From: AP-15 sp963733945 | Lineage (GTDB): Bacteria; Pseudomonadota; Alphaproteobacteria; ATCC43930; CGMCC-115725 | NCBI GenBank assembly: GCA_963733945.1 | Contig: CAVTFD010000038.1 | Coordinates: forward strand, 1-64,000 | DNA: 64,000 nucleotides | Reading direction: 5' to 3' | In this document: positions 17,977-26,633 of the stretch, piece by piece | Layout: each line of letters begins with the position of its first letter | How positions within the stretch are numbered: the first letter of the stretch is position 1 | Notes under the pieces: model-generated | Seen by the model: only the letters and a program-made list of their open reading frames with translations | Database searches by the model: none | What the model was told of the DNA's origin: nothing | Program-made: the position numbers and the translations under genes

Positions 17977-18414
17977 ATGAGTGACGATACCACGGCAAGA
18001 AGCGGCGGGCTCGGACCGGTGACAAAAATCATCACCAGCTATGTCGGCAATCATACCGTAGCGCCGGATCAGCTTTCGGCGCTGATCATTTCGGTCGACC
18101 AAGCGATTCGTAACCTCGGGATGCCGGTCCAGCAGCAACCGCTGCGCCTGCCTGCTGTCCCGATTAAACGATCGGTGCAGCATGGTCATGTCGTTTGCCT
18201 CGAATGCGGCTTCCGCGGCAAGACACTGCGCCGACACCTTGGCACCAAACATGGTCTGCAGATCGCGGAATACTTGCGGCGATGGAAATTGCCCAGCGAT
18301 CACCCGTTGACCGCTCCGGCTTACTCCGAGCAGCGCTCGGCGATGGCGAAACAGCTGGGGCTCGGACGCAAACGTGGCCGGATGCGGACCAAAGGGCGCC
18401 GCGCCAAGGCATAA
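17977..18414 (+). CDS. MucR/Ros-family zinc-finger transcriptional regulator
   Basis: A 145-residue protein. ATG 17977 has GAGGAG ten bases upstream. The N-terminal half (TKIITSYVGNHTVAPDQLSALI) is the MucR oligomerisation region. The C-terminal half carries the bacterial Cys2-His2 finger VCLECGFRGKTLRRHLGTKH, then LQIAEYLRRWKLPSDHPLTA and a basic tail. MucR/Ros proteins bind AT-rich promoter DNA in alphaproteobacteria and control exopolysaccharide, motility and cell-cycle genes. It sits alone, beside the transposase remnant. Confidence 0.93.
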   Translation: MSDDTTARSGGLGPVTKIITSYVGNHTVAPDQLSALIISVDQAIRNLGMPVQQQPLRLPAVPIKRSVQHGHVVCLECGFRGKTLRRHLGTKHGLQIAEYLRRWKLPSDHPLTAPAYSEQRSAMAKQLGLGRKRGRMRTKGRRAKA

Positions 18415-18510
18415 CTTCCCAGTAACGGCCCGGGTGTTAGATTCCCTCCTCTGCCGTAACGGTTCGCGGCGGCAGAAACCCGGGGGTGCGTGGGCGAGCG
18501 AACAGACCGG

Positions 18511-19950
18511 TCAGTCGCCGAGCGGCAGGCTCAGCGGCGAAATCTGCTCGGCATTGCGCCCACGGTAGTCGCGGCGCGGCGCGGTTTCCAGCATGCGGCG
18601 CTGTGCGTCGGCCAGTCGCCGGCCGGCCTCGGCTTGGTCCAGGGTCACGACCTTGCCCGCGGCGACGATCTGGCGGCCGTCGACAAACACGTCGTGCACG
18701 GCGCGGTCGGCAGCATGGTAGATGAACGAGCGCAGCGGATCGCGCGCCGGCACCATCTGCGGCACCGTCAGATCGACGAGCACGAGATCGGCTTTTTTAC
18801 CCAGCGCGATGCGCCCGAGATCGTCGCGCAGCAGCGCGGTCGCGCCGCCGACCGTCGCCGCGTGAAAGAGGTCGGCCGTCGTCACCGTTTCGATGTCGCG
18901 CGCGGCGATGCGGGCCAATATCGCGGCCTTGCGCATCTCCTCGACCAGATTGTGCGGAGTCGTGTCGGTGCCGAGCCCCATCGTCACGCCGGCGCGCAGA
19001 TAGTCGCCGAAATTCTCCATGATCTGACCGTAGCGGGCGAACGGCGTGGGACAATGCGCGACCGAAGATCCGGTATCCGCGATCAGCGCGAGATCGCCGC
19101 GGGTCCACCATCGGATCCAGGAATGGCTGTCCAAAAACAGTGCGTGGCCGAGGATCGTCCCGGGCCCGAGGATGCCGATCTCGTCCGCCCACTGCACTGG
19201 CGTCTTGCCGTGGCGGCGCAGCATCTCGTGCACCTCGGCGACGCTTTGGGAAACATGGACGGTCAAGGGCAGGCCGCGTTCGTGCGCCGCGTCGCGGCTG
19301 TCGCGCAACAGATCGCCGGTGCAGGTGTCGATCTGCATCGGCGAAACGATGCCGGAGAGCCGCCCGCAAGGATGCCGGGCAGCCCGGTCGATCAACGCCA
19401 ACGCCGAGGCGAACCCTTCGCGGCCGCGCGCTTCGTCCCAGGCGAATTTGAGCTCGAAATCATTATCGAGCCGCCAGCGCGCCGAAGCATAGCCGGGCGC
19501 CAGAAACCCGCGCAGCCCGCTCTTGGCGAACAGGTCAATCCAACCGTCCCAGGCGGGAGAAATGTCGACCAGCGAGGTGACGCCGCTGAGCAGCAACTCG
19601 CAATAGGCAAATTCCGCGCTGGCGGCGCGGGCTGCGTCATCGGTTGCCGAAAACGCCTGGGAGCGTTCGTACAGCCCGGTCATGTGCATGTTGCGCAGGC
19701 CATGCTCCTCGCGCACGCCGCGGTAGAGCGGCTCGTGTTCGGGGTGCGAATGGATATCGATCAGCCCCGGCAACACCAGACGATCCCGGCCGTCGATGAC
19801 CCGGTCCGCCGGCCCCGTGTAATCCCGCCCGACAAAATCGATGCGGGCGTCGGTAAAGGCGATATCAATGCCGCGCCGGTAGACCTGGCGCGAGACGCCT
19901 TCGTCCCAGGCGATGACCCAGTCGGCGTTTTTGATGACGGTGGCGGTCAT
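18511..19950 (-). CDS. Amidohydrolase, cytosine/guanine-deaminase-like (AtzA/TrzN group)
   Basis: A 479-residue metal hydrolase. The zinc motif LVLPGLIDIHSHPEHEPL gives HxH; other ligands are the His in LPLTVHVSQS, the His in GHALFLDSHSW and the Asp in MGLGTDTTPHNLVEEMR. The closing segment LGRIALGKKADLVLVDL is typical of the composite domain of deaminase/chlorohydrolase enzymes. It hydrolyses an amino, chloro or amide group from a heterocycle or similar substrate, not determinable here. It is divergent from the P1 peptidase (79-nt gap). Confidence 0.87.
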   Translation of the reverse strand: MTATVIKNADWVIAWDEGVSRQVYRRGIDIAFTDARIDFVGRDYTGPADRVIDGRDRLVLPGLIDIHSHPEHEPLYRGVREEHGLRNMHMTGLYERSQAFSATDDAARAASAEFAYCELLLSGVTSLVDISPAWDGWIDLFAKSGLRGFLAPGYASARWRLDNDFELKFAWDEARGREGFASALALIDRAARHPCGRLSGIVSPMQIDTCTGDLLRDSRDAAHERGLPLTVHVSQSVAEVHEMLRRHGKTPVQWADEIGILGPGTILGHALFLDSHSWIRWWTRGDLALIADTGSSVAHCPTPFARYGQIMENFGDYLRAGVTMGLGTDTTPHNLVEEMRKAAILARIAARDIETVTTADLFHAATVGGATALLRDDLGRIALGKKADLVLVDLTVPQMVPARDPLRSFIYHAADRAVHDVFVDGRQIVAAGKVVTLDQAEAGRRLADAQRRMLETAPRRDYRGRNAEQISPLSLPLGD

Positions 19951-20028
19951 GGCAGGTCTTTCCCCGGAGCGCTGGCGAGGTCGAAGCCACGATGATATAC
20001 GCGAAACCCGACAGCGGGAGGAAACCCG

Positions 20029-21060
20029 GTGGCTAAGCCCGGTCCGCGCAATCTGATAACCGACGTAGCGGGGATACTGGTCGGCCAGGCCGAGGATCGC
20101 GACGGCGTGACAGGCACGACCGTCGTGCTCGGCGAAGCGCCGGCAACAGCGTCGGTCGATGTCCGCGGCGGGGCGCCCGGCAGTCGCGAGACCGAATTGC
20201 TCTCCCTCGATACGCTGGTCGACCGGGTCGATGCCGTGGTGCTGTCGGGGGGCTCGGCCTTTGGCCTCGATGCCGCAGCTGGGGTCATGGAGTGGCTCGC
20301 CGCAGCCGGGCGCGGCTTCGCCGTCGGGTCGGCGACGGGGGCGTCGGCGATCCGGGTCCCGATCGTGCCGGCCGCGATCCTATTCGATCTCGGCTTTCCC
20401 GGCCGGCGGATGTGGAGCGGCGAGCCACCCTACCGCGCCCTCGGGCGCCGCGCAGTCGGGACCGCCGGCAAGGAATTCGTCGAGGGCAATGCCGGAGCAG
20501 GGCTCGGAGCTACCGCCGGACGGCTCAAGGGCGGCATCGGCAGCGCCTCGCTGGTGCTCGCCGACGGGGCCATGGTCGGCGCTCTCGTCGCAGTCAACAG
20601 TTGTGGCTCGACGGTGCGGCCGGGCTGCGGACGCTTCTGGGCTGCGGATCTGGCCTTGCCCGGCGAGATCGACCCGCAGCCGGCGATCTCCGACACGCCG
20701 TTTGATCCGGAGGACTTCTCCGAATGCAAGGCCGCGGCCGCCGGCGCCAACACGACGATCGCCGTCGTCGCGACTGACGCGACGCTCGACAAGGGCGGCT
20801 GCCGGCGCCTTGCGATGATGGCGCAGGACGGTCTCGCCCGTGCGATCCGTCCAATCCACACCCCGTTCGACGGCGATACCGTGTTTTCGCTGGCTACTGG
20901 AGCCGGCCCGCCGAGTTCGCCCGCCATATTGCTGCGGCTTGGCAGCGCCGCGGCGGATTGCCTGGCGCGGGCGGTTATGCGTGCATTGACCATGGCGGAG
21001 CCATTGGGCGGCGTGCTGAGCTGGCGGCAGCTTTGGGGGCAGCGGCAAGGCGTCGCTTGA
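20029..21060 (+). CDS. P1-family (S58) aminopeptidase/amidase, DmpA-like
   Basis: A 343-residue protein starting at GTG 20029 behind GGGAGGA. Family segments: DVAGILVGQAEDRDGVTGTT, the oxyanion region VVLSGGSAFGLDAAAG, GAGLGATAGRLKGGIGSAS, and the predicted self-processing site GANTTIAVVATDA, where the chain is cleaved before Thr to expose the N-terminal nucleophile. These enzymes release N-terminal residues from small peptides or beta-amino acid amides. A role paired with the divergent amidohydrolase (for example, amide catabolism) is possible. Confidence 0.88.
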   Translation: MAKPGPRNLITDVAGILVGQAEDRDGVTGTTVVLGEAPATASVDVRGGAPGSRETELLSLDTLVDRVDAVVLSGGSAFGLDAAAGVMEWLAAAGRGFAVGSATGASAIRVPIVPAAILFDLGFPGRRMWSGEPPYRALGRRAVGTAGKEFVEGNAGAGLGATAGRLKGGIGSASLVLADGAMVGALVAVNSCGSTVRPGCGRFWAADLALPGEIDPQPAISDTPFDPEDFSECKAAAAGANTTIAVVATDATLDKGGCRRLAMMAQDGLARAIRPIHTPFDGDTVFSLATGAGPPSSPAILLRLGSAAADCLARAVMRALTMAEPLGGVLSWRQLWGQRQGVA

Positions 21061-21084
21061 CAGTCGGCAACGCCACGAACCATA

Positions 21085-21235
21085 TGGCGCGATCGCGTGC
21101 CGCGCGAGGCGCATGCCGGCTGGCGCGCCCATGTGGGTCGAGCGGACCCGATCGGCATCCTGCACGCTGCCGACGCGACCCGGCAACCGGATCTGGTGCC
21201 GCTATGTCCGCATGCTGCGATCGCTGTTACCCTCC
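21085..21235 (+). pseudogene. Fragment of a DUF2252 gene
   Basis: About 50 codons read RDRVPREAHAGWRAHVGRAD, then PIGILHAADATRQPDLVPL. This is clearly the same segment as residues 30-75 of the intact DUF2252 protein at 25214-26602 (RDRVPRDAHAGWRAHAGRAD). At the DNA level the two stretches match closely for ~140 nt. The frame has no start with support and loses similarity after LVPL. It marks a former second copy, or a duplication endpoint, 4 kb upstream of the intact gene. The rest of 21060-21341 holds no other recognisable feature. Confidence 0.75.
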
Positions 21236-21341
21236 GCGCGTTCCCATGTGAAGTTTTTGCGAGGATTGCGATAGATCAACTGCCGAGCGCGGCGGCGCAC
21301 TACCGTAGATTTTCTCGGGCCTGTAGGAGCGGGGGAACACG

Positions 21342-22341
21342 ATGCCGTCGAGCGCCGTTCGGACCTTCACCGATCCTGAGGATTACGCGGCGGCAATCCG
21401 CGCAACCAGGGCCGAGCTGACGGTCGCCCGGCGCGGACGTTTCGCTGCAAAGCTCATTCGTATCGATCTGCATCGCCTGTGGATGCAGCGTTTCTCCGAC
21501 AACCTCCCGCGAATTGCCCATTCGGCTAGCTTTCCCGGGCGCGCCATCATCTCGTTTCGCACAGACCCTGGCCCAAGCCTGGTCTGGGGCGGTGCGGAAT
21601 TGCAGCCGACCAACATCTTGCGACACCATGAAGGTGGGGACAGCTTTCAGCAGTCATCCGGATCCGCTTGTTGGGGCGCCATGTCGCTGCCGGTCGAAGC
21701 AATGGCTTCCGTGGGGGTGGCGGTTGCCCGGTGTCGACCTGGTGCCGCCGCGCGATGCACTGATAGTCAACCCCTCACCAACCGCGATGGCGAGGCTCCA
21801 GCGGCTGCATGCGGCGGCCGGGAATCTCGCGTAGAGGTCCCCCAAAATCATCGCCGATCCCGACGCGGCGCACGGGCTCGAACAGGCGTTGATCGAAGCC
21901 ATGGTCGCCTGTCTCGGCGGCGGGGAGGTTCGCGAGGACAAATCGGCTCTGCGCCAGCACGCGTTGATCATGCGCCGATTTCGCCGCGCGCTGGAGGCAT
22001 ATCCCGACGGCGGCCTGTATCTCCCACAAATCTTTGAAATGATCGGAGTGTCGCAGCGGACATTGCGCCGATGCTGCCAGGAACAGATCGGGATGGGTCC
22101 GATGCGGTTCCTGCTGCGGCGGCGAATGCATCTGGCACGGAAGGCTCTGCGCGAGGCGGACCCGGCGGCGGCGACCGTAACGGCGATCGCCACACAATTC
22201 GGGTTCTGGGAGCTCGGCCGTTTCGCGGCCGAATACAGGACACTCTTTAACGAGCCGCCCTCGGTCACACTGCGCCGCCCGCCGGAAGGGGGGCGGCAAA
22301 CGGCGCTCGAACCCGGTCGCATTTTGGCCGAAATCGCATAG
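21342..22341 (+). pseudogene. AraC-family regulator, broken by a frameshift and an in-frame stop
   Basis: Codons from ATG 21342 give an N-terminal sensor part (VRTFTDPEDYAAAIRATRAE...GSACWGAMSLPVEAMASVG). Near 21715-21735 the sense moves to the next frame (VDLVPPRDALIVNPSPTAMARLQRLHAAAGNLA), which hits TAG at 21832-21834. It then continues in that same frame as KIIADPDAAHGLEQALIEAM through a full AraC HTH domain (QIFEMIGVSQRTLRRCCQEQIGMGP...ATQFGFWELGRFAAEYRTLF). So one indel plus one nonsense change separate the halves, and a functional regulator is unlikely. The region from ATG 21892 alone could encode a free HTH domain. Confidence 0.8.
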
Positions 22342-22440
22342 ACCGCAGAGGGTGTTTTCCGGCTATTGCGTCGGCCGAAGCCGGCGTCAGCTGGCGCGGC
22401 CCGGTTTACATCTTCAAGCGCACCGTCAGGAACCTCGGTT

Positions 22441-23412
22441 TTGTCCGCATTGAACGACAGCAATTCGGCCACCCGTGCGGAGCTTGTGCGGGACATGGCG
22501 TGGATCGAGGGGGGTGAGTTCCGGATGGGCTCAGACTCCCACTACCCGGAAGAGGCGCCGGCGCACCGCGTGCGGGTCGGCGGCTTCTTTATCGACCCCC
22601 GCCCGGTGACCAACCGCCAGTTTGCCGCCTTTGTCGCCGCCACCGGTTATCGCACGGTTGCCGAACGCGCACTGAGTCCCGCCGATTACCCCGGTGCCTT
22701 GCCGCACATGCTGAAGCCCGGCTCATTGGTTTTTCGCAAGACCCGAGGGCCGGTGGATCTGCGCGACATTTCGTATTGGTGGGGCTGGAAACCGGGCGCC
22801 TACTGGCGCCACCCGGAAGGCAAAGGCAGTTCGGTTGCCCGGCGGCTGGATCACCCTGTCGTACAGGTGGCATTCGAGGACGCAGAGGCTTACGCAAGTT
22901 GGGCCGGCAAGGTCCTGCCGACCGAGGCCGAATGGGAGTTTGCGGCGCGCGGCGGATTGGACGGCGTCGAGTTCGTTTGGGGCAGCGAGTTCGCGCCGAG
23001 CGGCCGCCAGATGGCAAACACCTGGCAGGGCGAATTCCCGTGGCAAAACGTATGTCTCGATGGCTTTGAGAGAACGTCGCCGGTCGGCGTCTTCCCGGCA
23101 AACGGCTACGGCCTCTACGACATGGCTGGAAATGTATGGGAATGGACTGTCGACTGGTTCAGCTCGCGGCATCAGCTTGACGACGCCGCGAGCCCTTGCT
23201 GCGTCCCGGATAATCCACGGGGCGGAGCGATGGACGCCAGCTTCGACGCCGCCCAGCCCCAGTTCTCTATCCCGCGCAAGGTGGTCAAAGGCGGCTCTTT
23301 TCTCTGTGCGCCAAACTACTGCCGGCGCTATCGCCCGGCGGCGCGCCACGCGCAGATGGCCGACACCGGCATGAGCCATATTGGATTTCGCTGCACAATC
23401 CGTGAACACTGA
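22441..23412 (+). CDS. Formylglycine-generating enzyme (sulfatase-modifying factor)
   Basis: A ~323-residue FGE-sulfatase-domain protein that oxidises the active-site cysteine of type I sulfatases to formylglycine in the cytoplasm. Hallmarks: MAWIEGGEFRMGSDSHYPEE, RPVTNRQFAAFV, LPTEAEWEFAARGGLDGVEF, NGYGLYDMAGNVWEWTVDWF and the C-terminal GGSFLCAPNYCRRYRPAARH, whose two cysteines are the copper-site pair of the family. The start is uncertain: TTG 22441 with AGGAA upstream is used, and ATG 22495 would still keep the core. It lies 22 nt before the arylsulfatase, its evident substrate. Confidence 0.92.
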   Translation: MSALNDSNSATRAELVRDMAWIEGGEFRMGSDSHYPEEAPAHRVRVGGFFIDPRPVTNRQFAAFVAATGYRTVAERALSPADYPGALPHMLKPGSLVFRKTRGPVDLRDISYWWGWKPGAYWRHPEGKGSSVARRLDHPVVQVAFEDAEAYASWAGKVLPTEAEWEFAARGGLDGVEFVWGSEFAPSGRQMANTWQGEFPWQNVCLDGFERTSPVGVFPANGYGLYDMAGNVWEWTVDWFSSRHQLDDAASPCCVPDNPRGGAMDASFDAAQPQFSIPRKVVKGGSFLCAPNYCRRYRPAARHAQMADTGMSHIGFRCTIREH

Positions 23413-23434
23413 CGCAGCTTTTTGAGGGGAGGCA

Positions 23435-25138
23435 GTGGTGAAAACACGCGATTTATTCATGTCGACGGCCAAGGCGGCCCTAGGGACCGCCGCCGTCGTC
23501 GGGGGGCTGTTGCTAAGCGCCGTGCCCGGGTTCGTAAGCCCGGCGCAGGCGCAGGAAAAGCGGCCCAACGTCGTCATGCTGATGACGGACGATACCGGCT
23601 GGAACGATTTCGGGGCCTATGGTGGGGGCGCGAACCTCGGCCATCCGACCCCGAACGTCGATCGCGTCGCCCAGGAAGGAGCCGTATTCACGAGTTGGTA
23701 TGGTCAGGCGAGTTGCACCGCCGGCCGCGCCTCGTTCATAACCGGGCGCATCCCCATCCGCTCGGCCCTCTCGGTGGTGGTTGTGCCTGGCGACGAAAAC
23801 GGCCTGACGAAGTCCACGCCGACGATCGCCGAGTTCTTCCGAAAGAACGGCTATGGCACGTACTTCTCGGGCAAGTGGCATCTGGGTGACCAACCCAAGT
23901 TCTACCCGATTGAACATGGCTTCGATGAAATGAAGGAGTTTGCCGCCTACTATCCGGGTGTCTATACGTATGACGATACGGATAACTTCGCCCATCCCTG
24001 GTTCCCGAAATTCAACGCCGCTTATTGGGACGAATATCAAAAGATCGTCAATTTGTACGAGTGGGAAGGGACAGCTGGCAGGCCCGCGACCAAGGTCGCC
24101 CGCATCAACTACGACTATCTGCATGAGTTTGATGTTCGGCAGGCCAATTCGGCTGTCGCTTACATCAAGCAGCACGCCAAGGACGCCAAACCGTTCTTTA
24201 TGGATGTGAATTTCATGAAGATGCACAACCCGAACATTCCCGCCAAGGCGTTCATTGGTAAATCACACCTCGGCAATTACTCCGACTCGATGTTGGAACT
24301 GGATTCCAACATCGGTAAAGTCATGGACGCCATCCGGGCCGAGGCACCCAATACCATCGTCATCATCACCGCCGACAATGGCGCGTGGCAGGATGCCTGG
24401 CCGGACGCCGGCACCGTTCCCTTCCGCGGTGAGAAAGGGTCGCCGTTCGAAGGCGGTTTCCGTGTGCCCGGCATCATGTGGGCACCCGGCAAGATTCCGG
24501 CCGGTGCCCACTATGGCGAAATGATGTCGCACATCGACCTTTGGGCGACGTTGGCGACGATGGTCGGCCTCACCCCGCCGCCCCACGGGGCCTGGAAGGG
24601 TAACGACGGCAAGCCGATCTATTTTGATAGCATTGACAACAGCGCCTACATCATGGGCAAGGCGCGGCATTCGGCGCGCACCTCGTGGATCTATGTCGAC
24701 GGTGAAAGCTTCGCCGGCGCTCGCGCTGACGTCGGCGATGATCCCGAGAACCCCGACATACATATCGCTTGGAAAGTCCTTTATACCGCCAAGGACACTT
24801 GGCTCGGCCCACAGCAGAATCTCGGCGCCATCGGCTCGTACTATAACCTTACTATGGACCCGTTCGAGAAATACGACATGACGTTCAACGGTGCGGTGAG
24901 CACACGCCTGCCGACCACCTCGCCGGGCCGCTACGTCGGCTATGACAATGGTTGGGCTATTTCGCTGCTCTCGCCGGTGATCATGGAGTTTGACAAATCC
25001 ATCGTGGACTTCCCGAACATCAAGCGCTTCCCCGGTGGAGCATCGAACGATATGAATCCGAATCTTCAGAATCCGGCAAACCCCTTGCCCCTCATGGACA
25101 TCAAGAAAGTCGTGAGGACCATCGGCATGGGCGACTAA
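23435..25138 (+). CDS. Secreted arylsulfatase (type I, formylglycine-dependent)
   Basis: A 567-residue sulfatase. GTG 23435 (or the adjacent GTG 23438) follows GAGGGGAGG. A signal peptide ends at about PAQA-QEK (residue 39/40), so the enzyme works in the periplasm or outside. Metal-binding MLMTDD precedes the modification motif SCTAGRASFITGR: Cys94-Thr-Ala-Gly-Arg98, the alanine version of C-x-P/A-x-R that FGE converts. Distal metal ligands lie in VIITADNGAWQDAWP, and FRGEKGSPFEGGFRVPGIMW is typical. The natural sulfate ester is unknown. Operon with FGE upstream and DUF2252 downstream. Confidence 0.93.
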   Translation: MVKTRDLFMSTAKAALGTAAVVGGLLLSAVPGFVSPAQAQEKRPNVVMLMTDDTGWNDFGAYGGGANLGHPTPNVDRVAQEGAVFTSWYGQASCTAGRASFITGRIPIRSALSVVVVPGDENGLTKSTPTIAEFFRKNGYGTYFSGKWHLGDQPKFYPIEHGFDEMKEFAAYYPGVYTYDDTDNFAHPWFPKFNAAYWDEYQKIVNLYEWEGTAGRPATKVARINYDYLHEFDVRQANSAVAYIKQHAKDAKPFFMDVNFMKMHNPNIPAKAFIGKSHLGNYSDSMLELDSNIGKVMDAIRAEAPNTIVIITADNGAWQDAWPDAGTVPFRGEKGSPFEGGFRVPGIMWAPGKIPAGAHYGEMMSHIDLWATLATMVGLTPPPHGAWKGNDGKPIYFDSIDNSAYIMGKARHSARTSWIYVDGESFAGARADVGDDPENPDIHIAWKVLYTAKDTWLGPQQNLGAIGSYYNLTMDPFEKYDMTFNGAVSTRLPTTSPGRYVGYDNGWAISLLSPVIMEFDKSIVDFPNIKRFPGGASNDMNPNLQNPANPLPLMDIKKVVRTIGMGD

Positions 25139-25213
25139 GCGGGTAGTCTGATTGTGAGGCACGCGGGCTGTCTCTTCAGAGAGGCGGCCTGCTCGTCGCA
25201 CATGGAGGTAACG

Positions 25214-26602
25214 ATGACAGTCGCCGACACCCAGCCGGAACCGCATTCGTCGCCGATGACGCCGGCCGACCGAAAGGCCGCCGGCAAAAGGCTGCGGGAC
25301 CGCGTGCCGCGCGACGCGCATGCGGGCTGGCGCGCGCATGCCGGCCGGGCGGACCCGATCAGTATTCTTCACGCCGCGGACGCGACCCGGCAGAAGGAAC
25401 TGGTGCCGCTGCGCTATGGCCGCATGCTGCAATCGCCGTTCACGTTTTATCGCGGGTCGGCCGGCGTCATGGCGGCCGATCTGGCGGAAACGCCGGCAAC
25501 CGGCCTCCATGTCCAGGTATGCGGCGACGCCCACCTGATGAATTTCGGCGGCTTCGCCACACCGGAGCGTCGGCTCCTCTTCGACATTAACGACCTCGAC
25601 GAGACCTTGCCGGCGCCCTGGGAGTGGGACGTCAAACGGCTGGTCGCCTCGTTTGTGCTGGCCGCCCGCACCAACGGGCTCAGCGACGCAAACGGCCGTG
25701 ATGCGGCGGTCGCCTGCGCCCGCAGCTATCGCCGGAAAATGCGCGACTTCGCCGCCATGGACGTGCTCGACATCTGGTACGCCCGGCTCGACGACAGCGA
25801 CGTTCTGGCGATGCTGCCGGAGGAGCGCAAGGCGGTGCTGCGCAAGCGCATCGCCAAGGCCACCGCGGCCAGCAGTTCGGAGCTGGTGTTTCCTAAGCTG
25901 GCCGAGCAGACCGGCGGGCAGCGTCGCATCCATGACACTCCGCCGACCATTTTTCATGCCGAGGCGTCGCGTGCCGCCGGCAACATCGACATGATCCGGG
26001 AGGCCCTCCGCAAATACCGTGAGACCTTGGCGGAGGACCGGCGGGTTCTGCTCGACCGCTACCGCCTGGTGGATGTGGCGGTCAAGGTGGTCGGCATTGG
26101 CAGCGTCGGGACATTGTGCATGGTGGCGCTGATGATGTCGGTCGCCGACCATCCGTTCTTCCTGCAGTTCAAGGAGGCCAACGCGTCGGTATTGGAGGCG
26201 TATGCCGGCAAGAGCGCCTATGCCCAACATGGCGAGCGGGTGGTCCAGGGCCAGCGGCTGATGCAGCCGGCCTCCGACCTGTTTCTCGGTTGGGGCATCG
26301 GCCCCGAGGGCCGGCATTTCTACATCCGCCAGCTGCGCGACGCGAAGCTCTCGCCGCTGGTCGAGACCTTCGATGCCGAGATGCTGGCGATCTACGGCAA
26401 AATGTGCGGCTGGGCTCTGGCCCGCGCTCACGCCAAGGCCGGCGATCCCTGGACGATCAGCGGCTATCTTGGCAATGGTGGCCAGTTCGACGTGGCGATG
26501 GGCAAGTTCGCCCTCGCCTACGCCGACCAGGCCGAACGCGACCACGCGGCGCTGAAGGCCGCAGTGCGCGCCGGCATCGTCGAGGTGCAGCTAGAGCATT
26601 GA
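25214..26602 (+). CDS. DUF2252 family protein
   Basis: A 462-residue protein. ATG 25214 follows a perfect GGAGGT. Conserved blocks: RADPISILHAADATRQKELVPLRYGRM, HVQVCGDAHLMNFGGFATPE, LLFDINDLDETLPAPWEWDVKRL and VVGIGSVGTLCMVALMM. The GDAHLMNFG/DINDLDE pair is reminiscent of the catalytic and metal-binding loops of APH-like kinases, so a phosphotransferase activity is plausible but unproven. Cytoplasmic. It lies 75 nt after the sulfatase; a broken second copy lies at 21085-21235. Confidence 0.9.
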   Translation: MTVADTQPEPHSSPMTPADRKAAGKRLRDRVPRDAHAGWRAHAGRADPISILHAADATRQKELVPLRYGRMLQSPFTFYRGSAGVMAADLAETPATGLHVQVCGDAHLMNFGGFATPERRLLFDINDLDETLPAPWEWDVKRLVASFVLAARTNGLSDANGRDAAVACARSYRRKMRDFAAMDVLDIWYARLDDSDVLAMLPEERKAVLRKRIAKATAASSSELVFPKLAEQTGGQRRIHDTPPTIFHAEASRAAGNIDMIREALRKYRETLAEDRRVLLDRYRLVDVAVKVVGIGSVGTLCMVALMMSVADHPFFLQFKEANASVLEAYAGKSAYAQHGERVVQGQRLMQPASDLFLGWGIGPEGRHFYIRQLRDAKLSPLVETFDAEMLAIYGKMCGWALARAHAKAGDPWTISGYLGNGGQFDVAMGKFALAYADQAERDHAALKAAVRAGIVEVQLEH

Positions 26603-26633
26603 ACAGCGGTTTGGCGGCGGCATAGCTGGAGAA

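Noticed and set aside
18490..19995. A 501-codon plus frame opposite the amidohydrolase
   Set aside because: Composition is that of the reverse complement of a coding frame; no motifs, while the minus frame has full amidohydrolase metal ligands.
24263..26545. A 760-codon open frame on the minus strand
   Set aside because: It runs antisense to the intact sulfatase and DUF2252 genes, is His/Arg/Val-rich, and matches no family; GC-rich codon bias leaves such frames open by chance.
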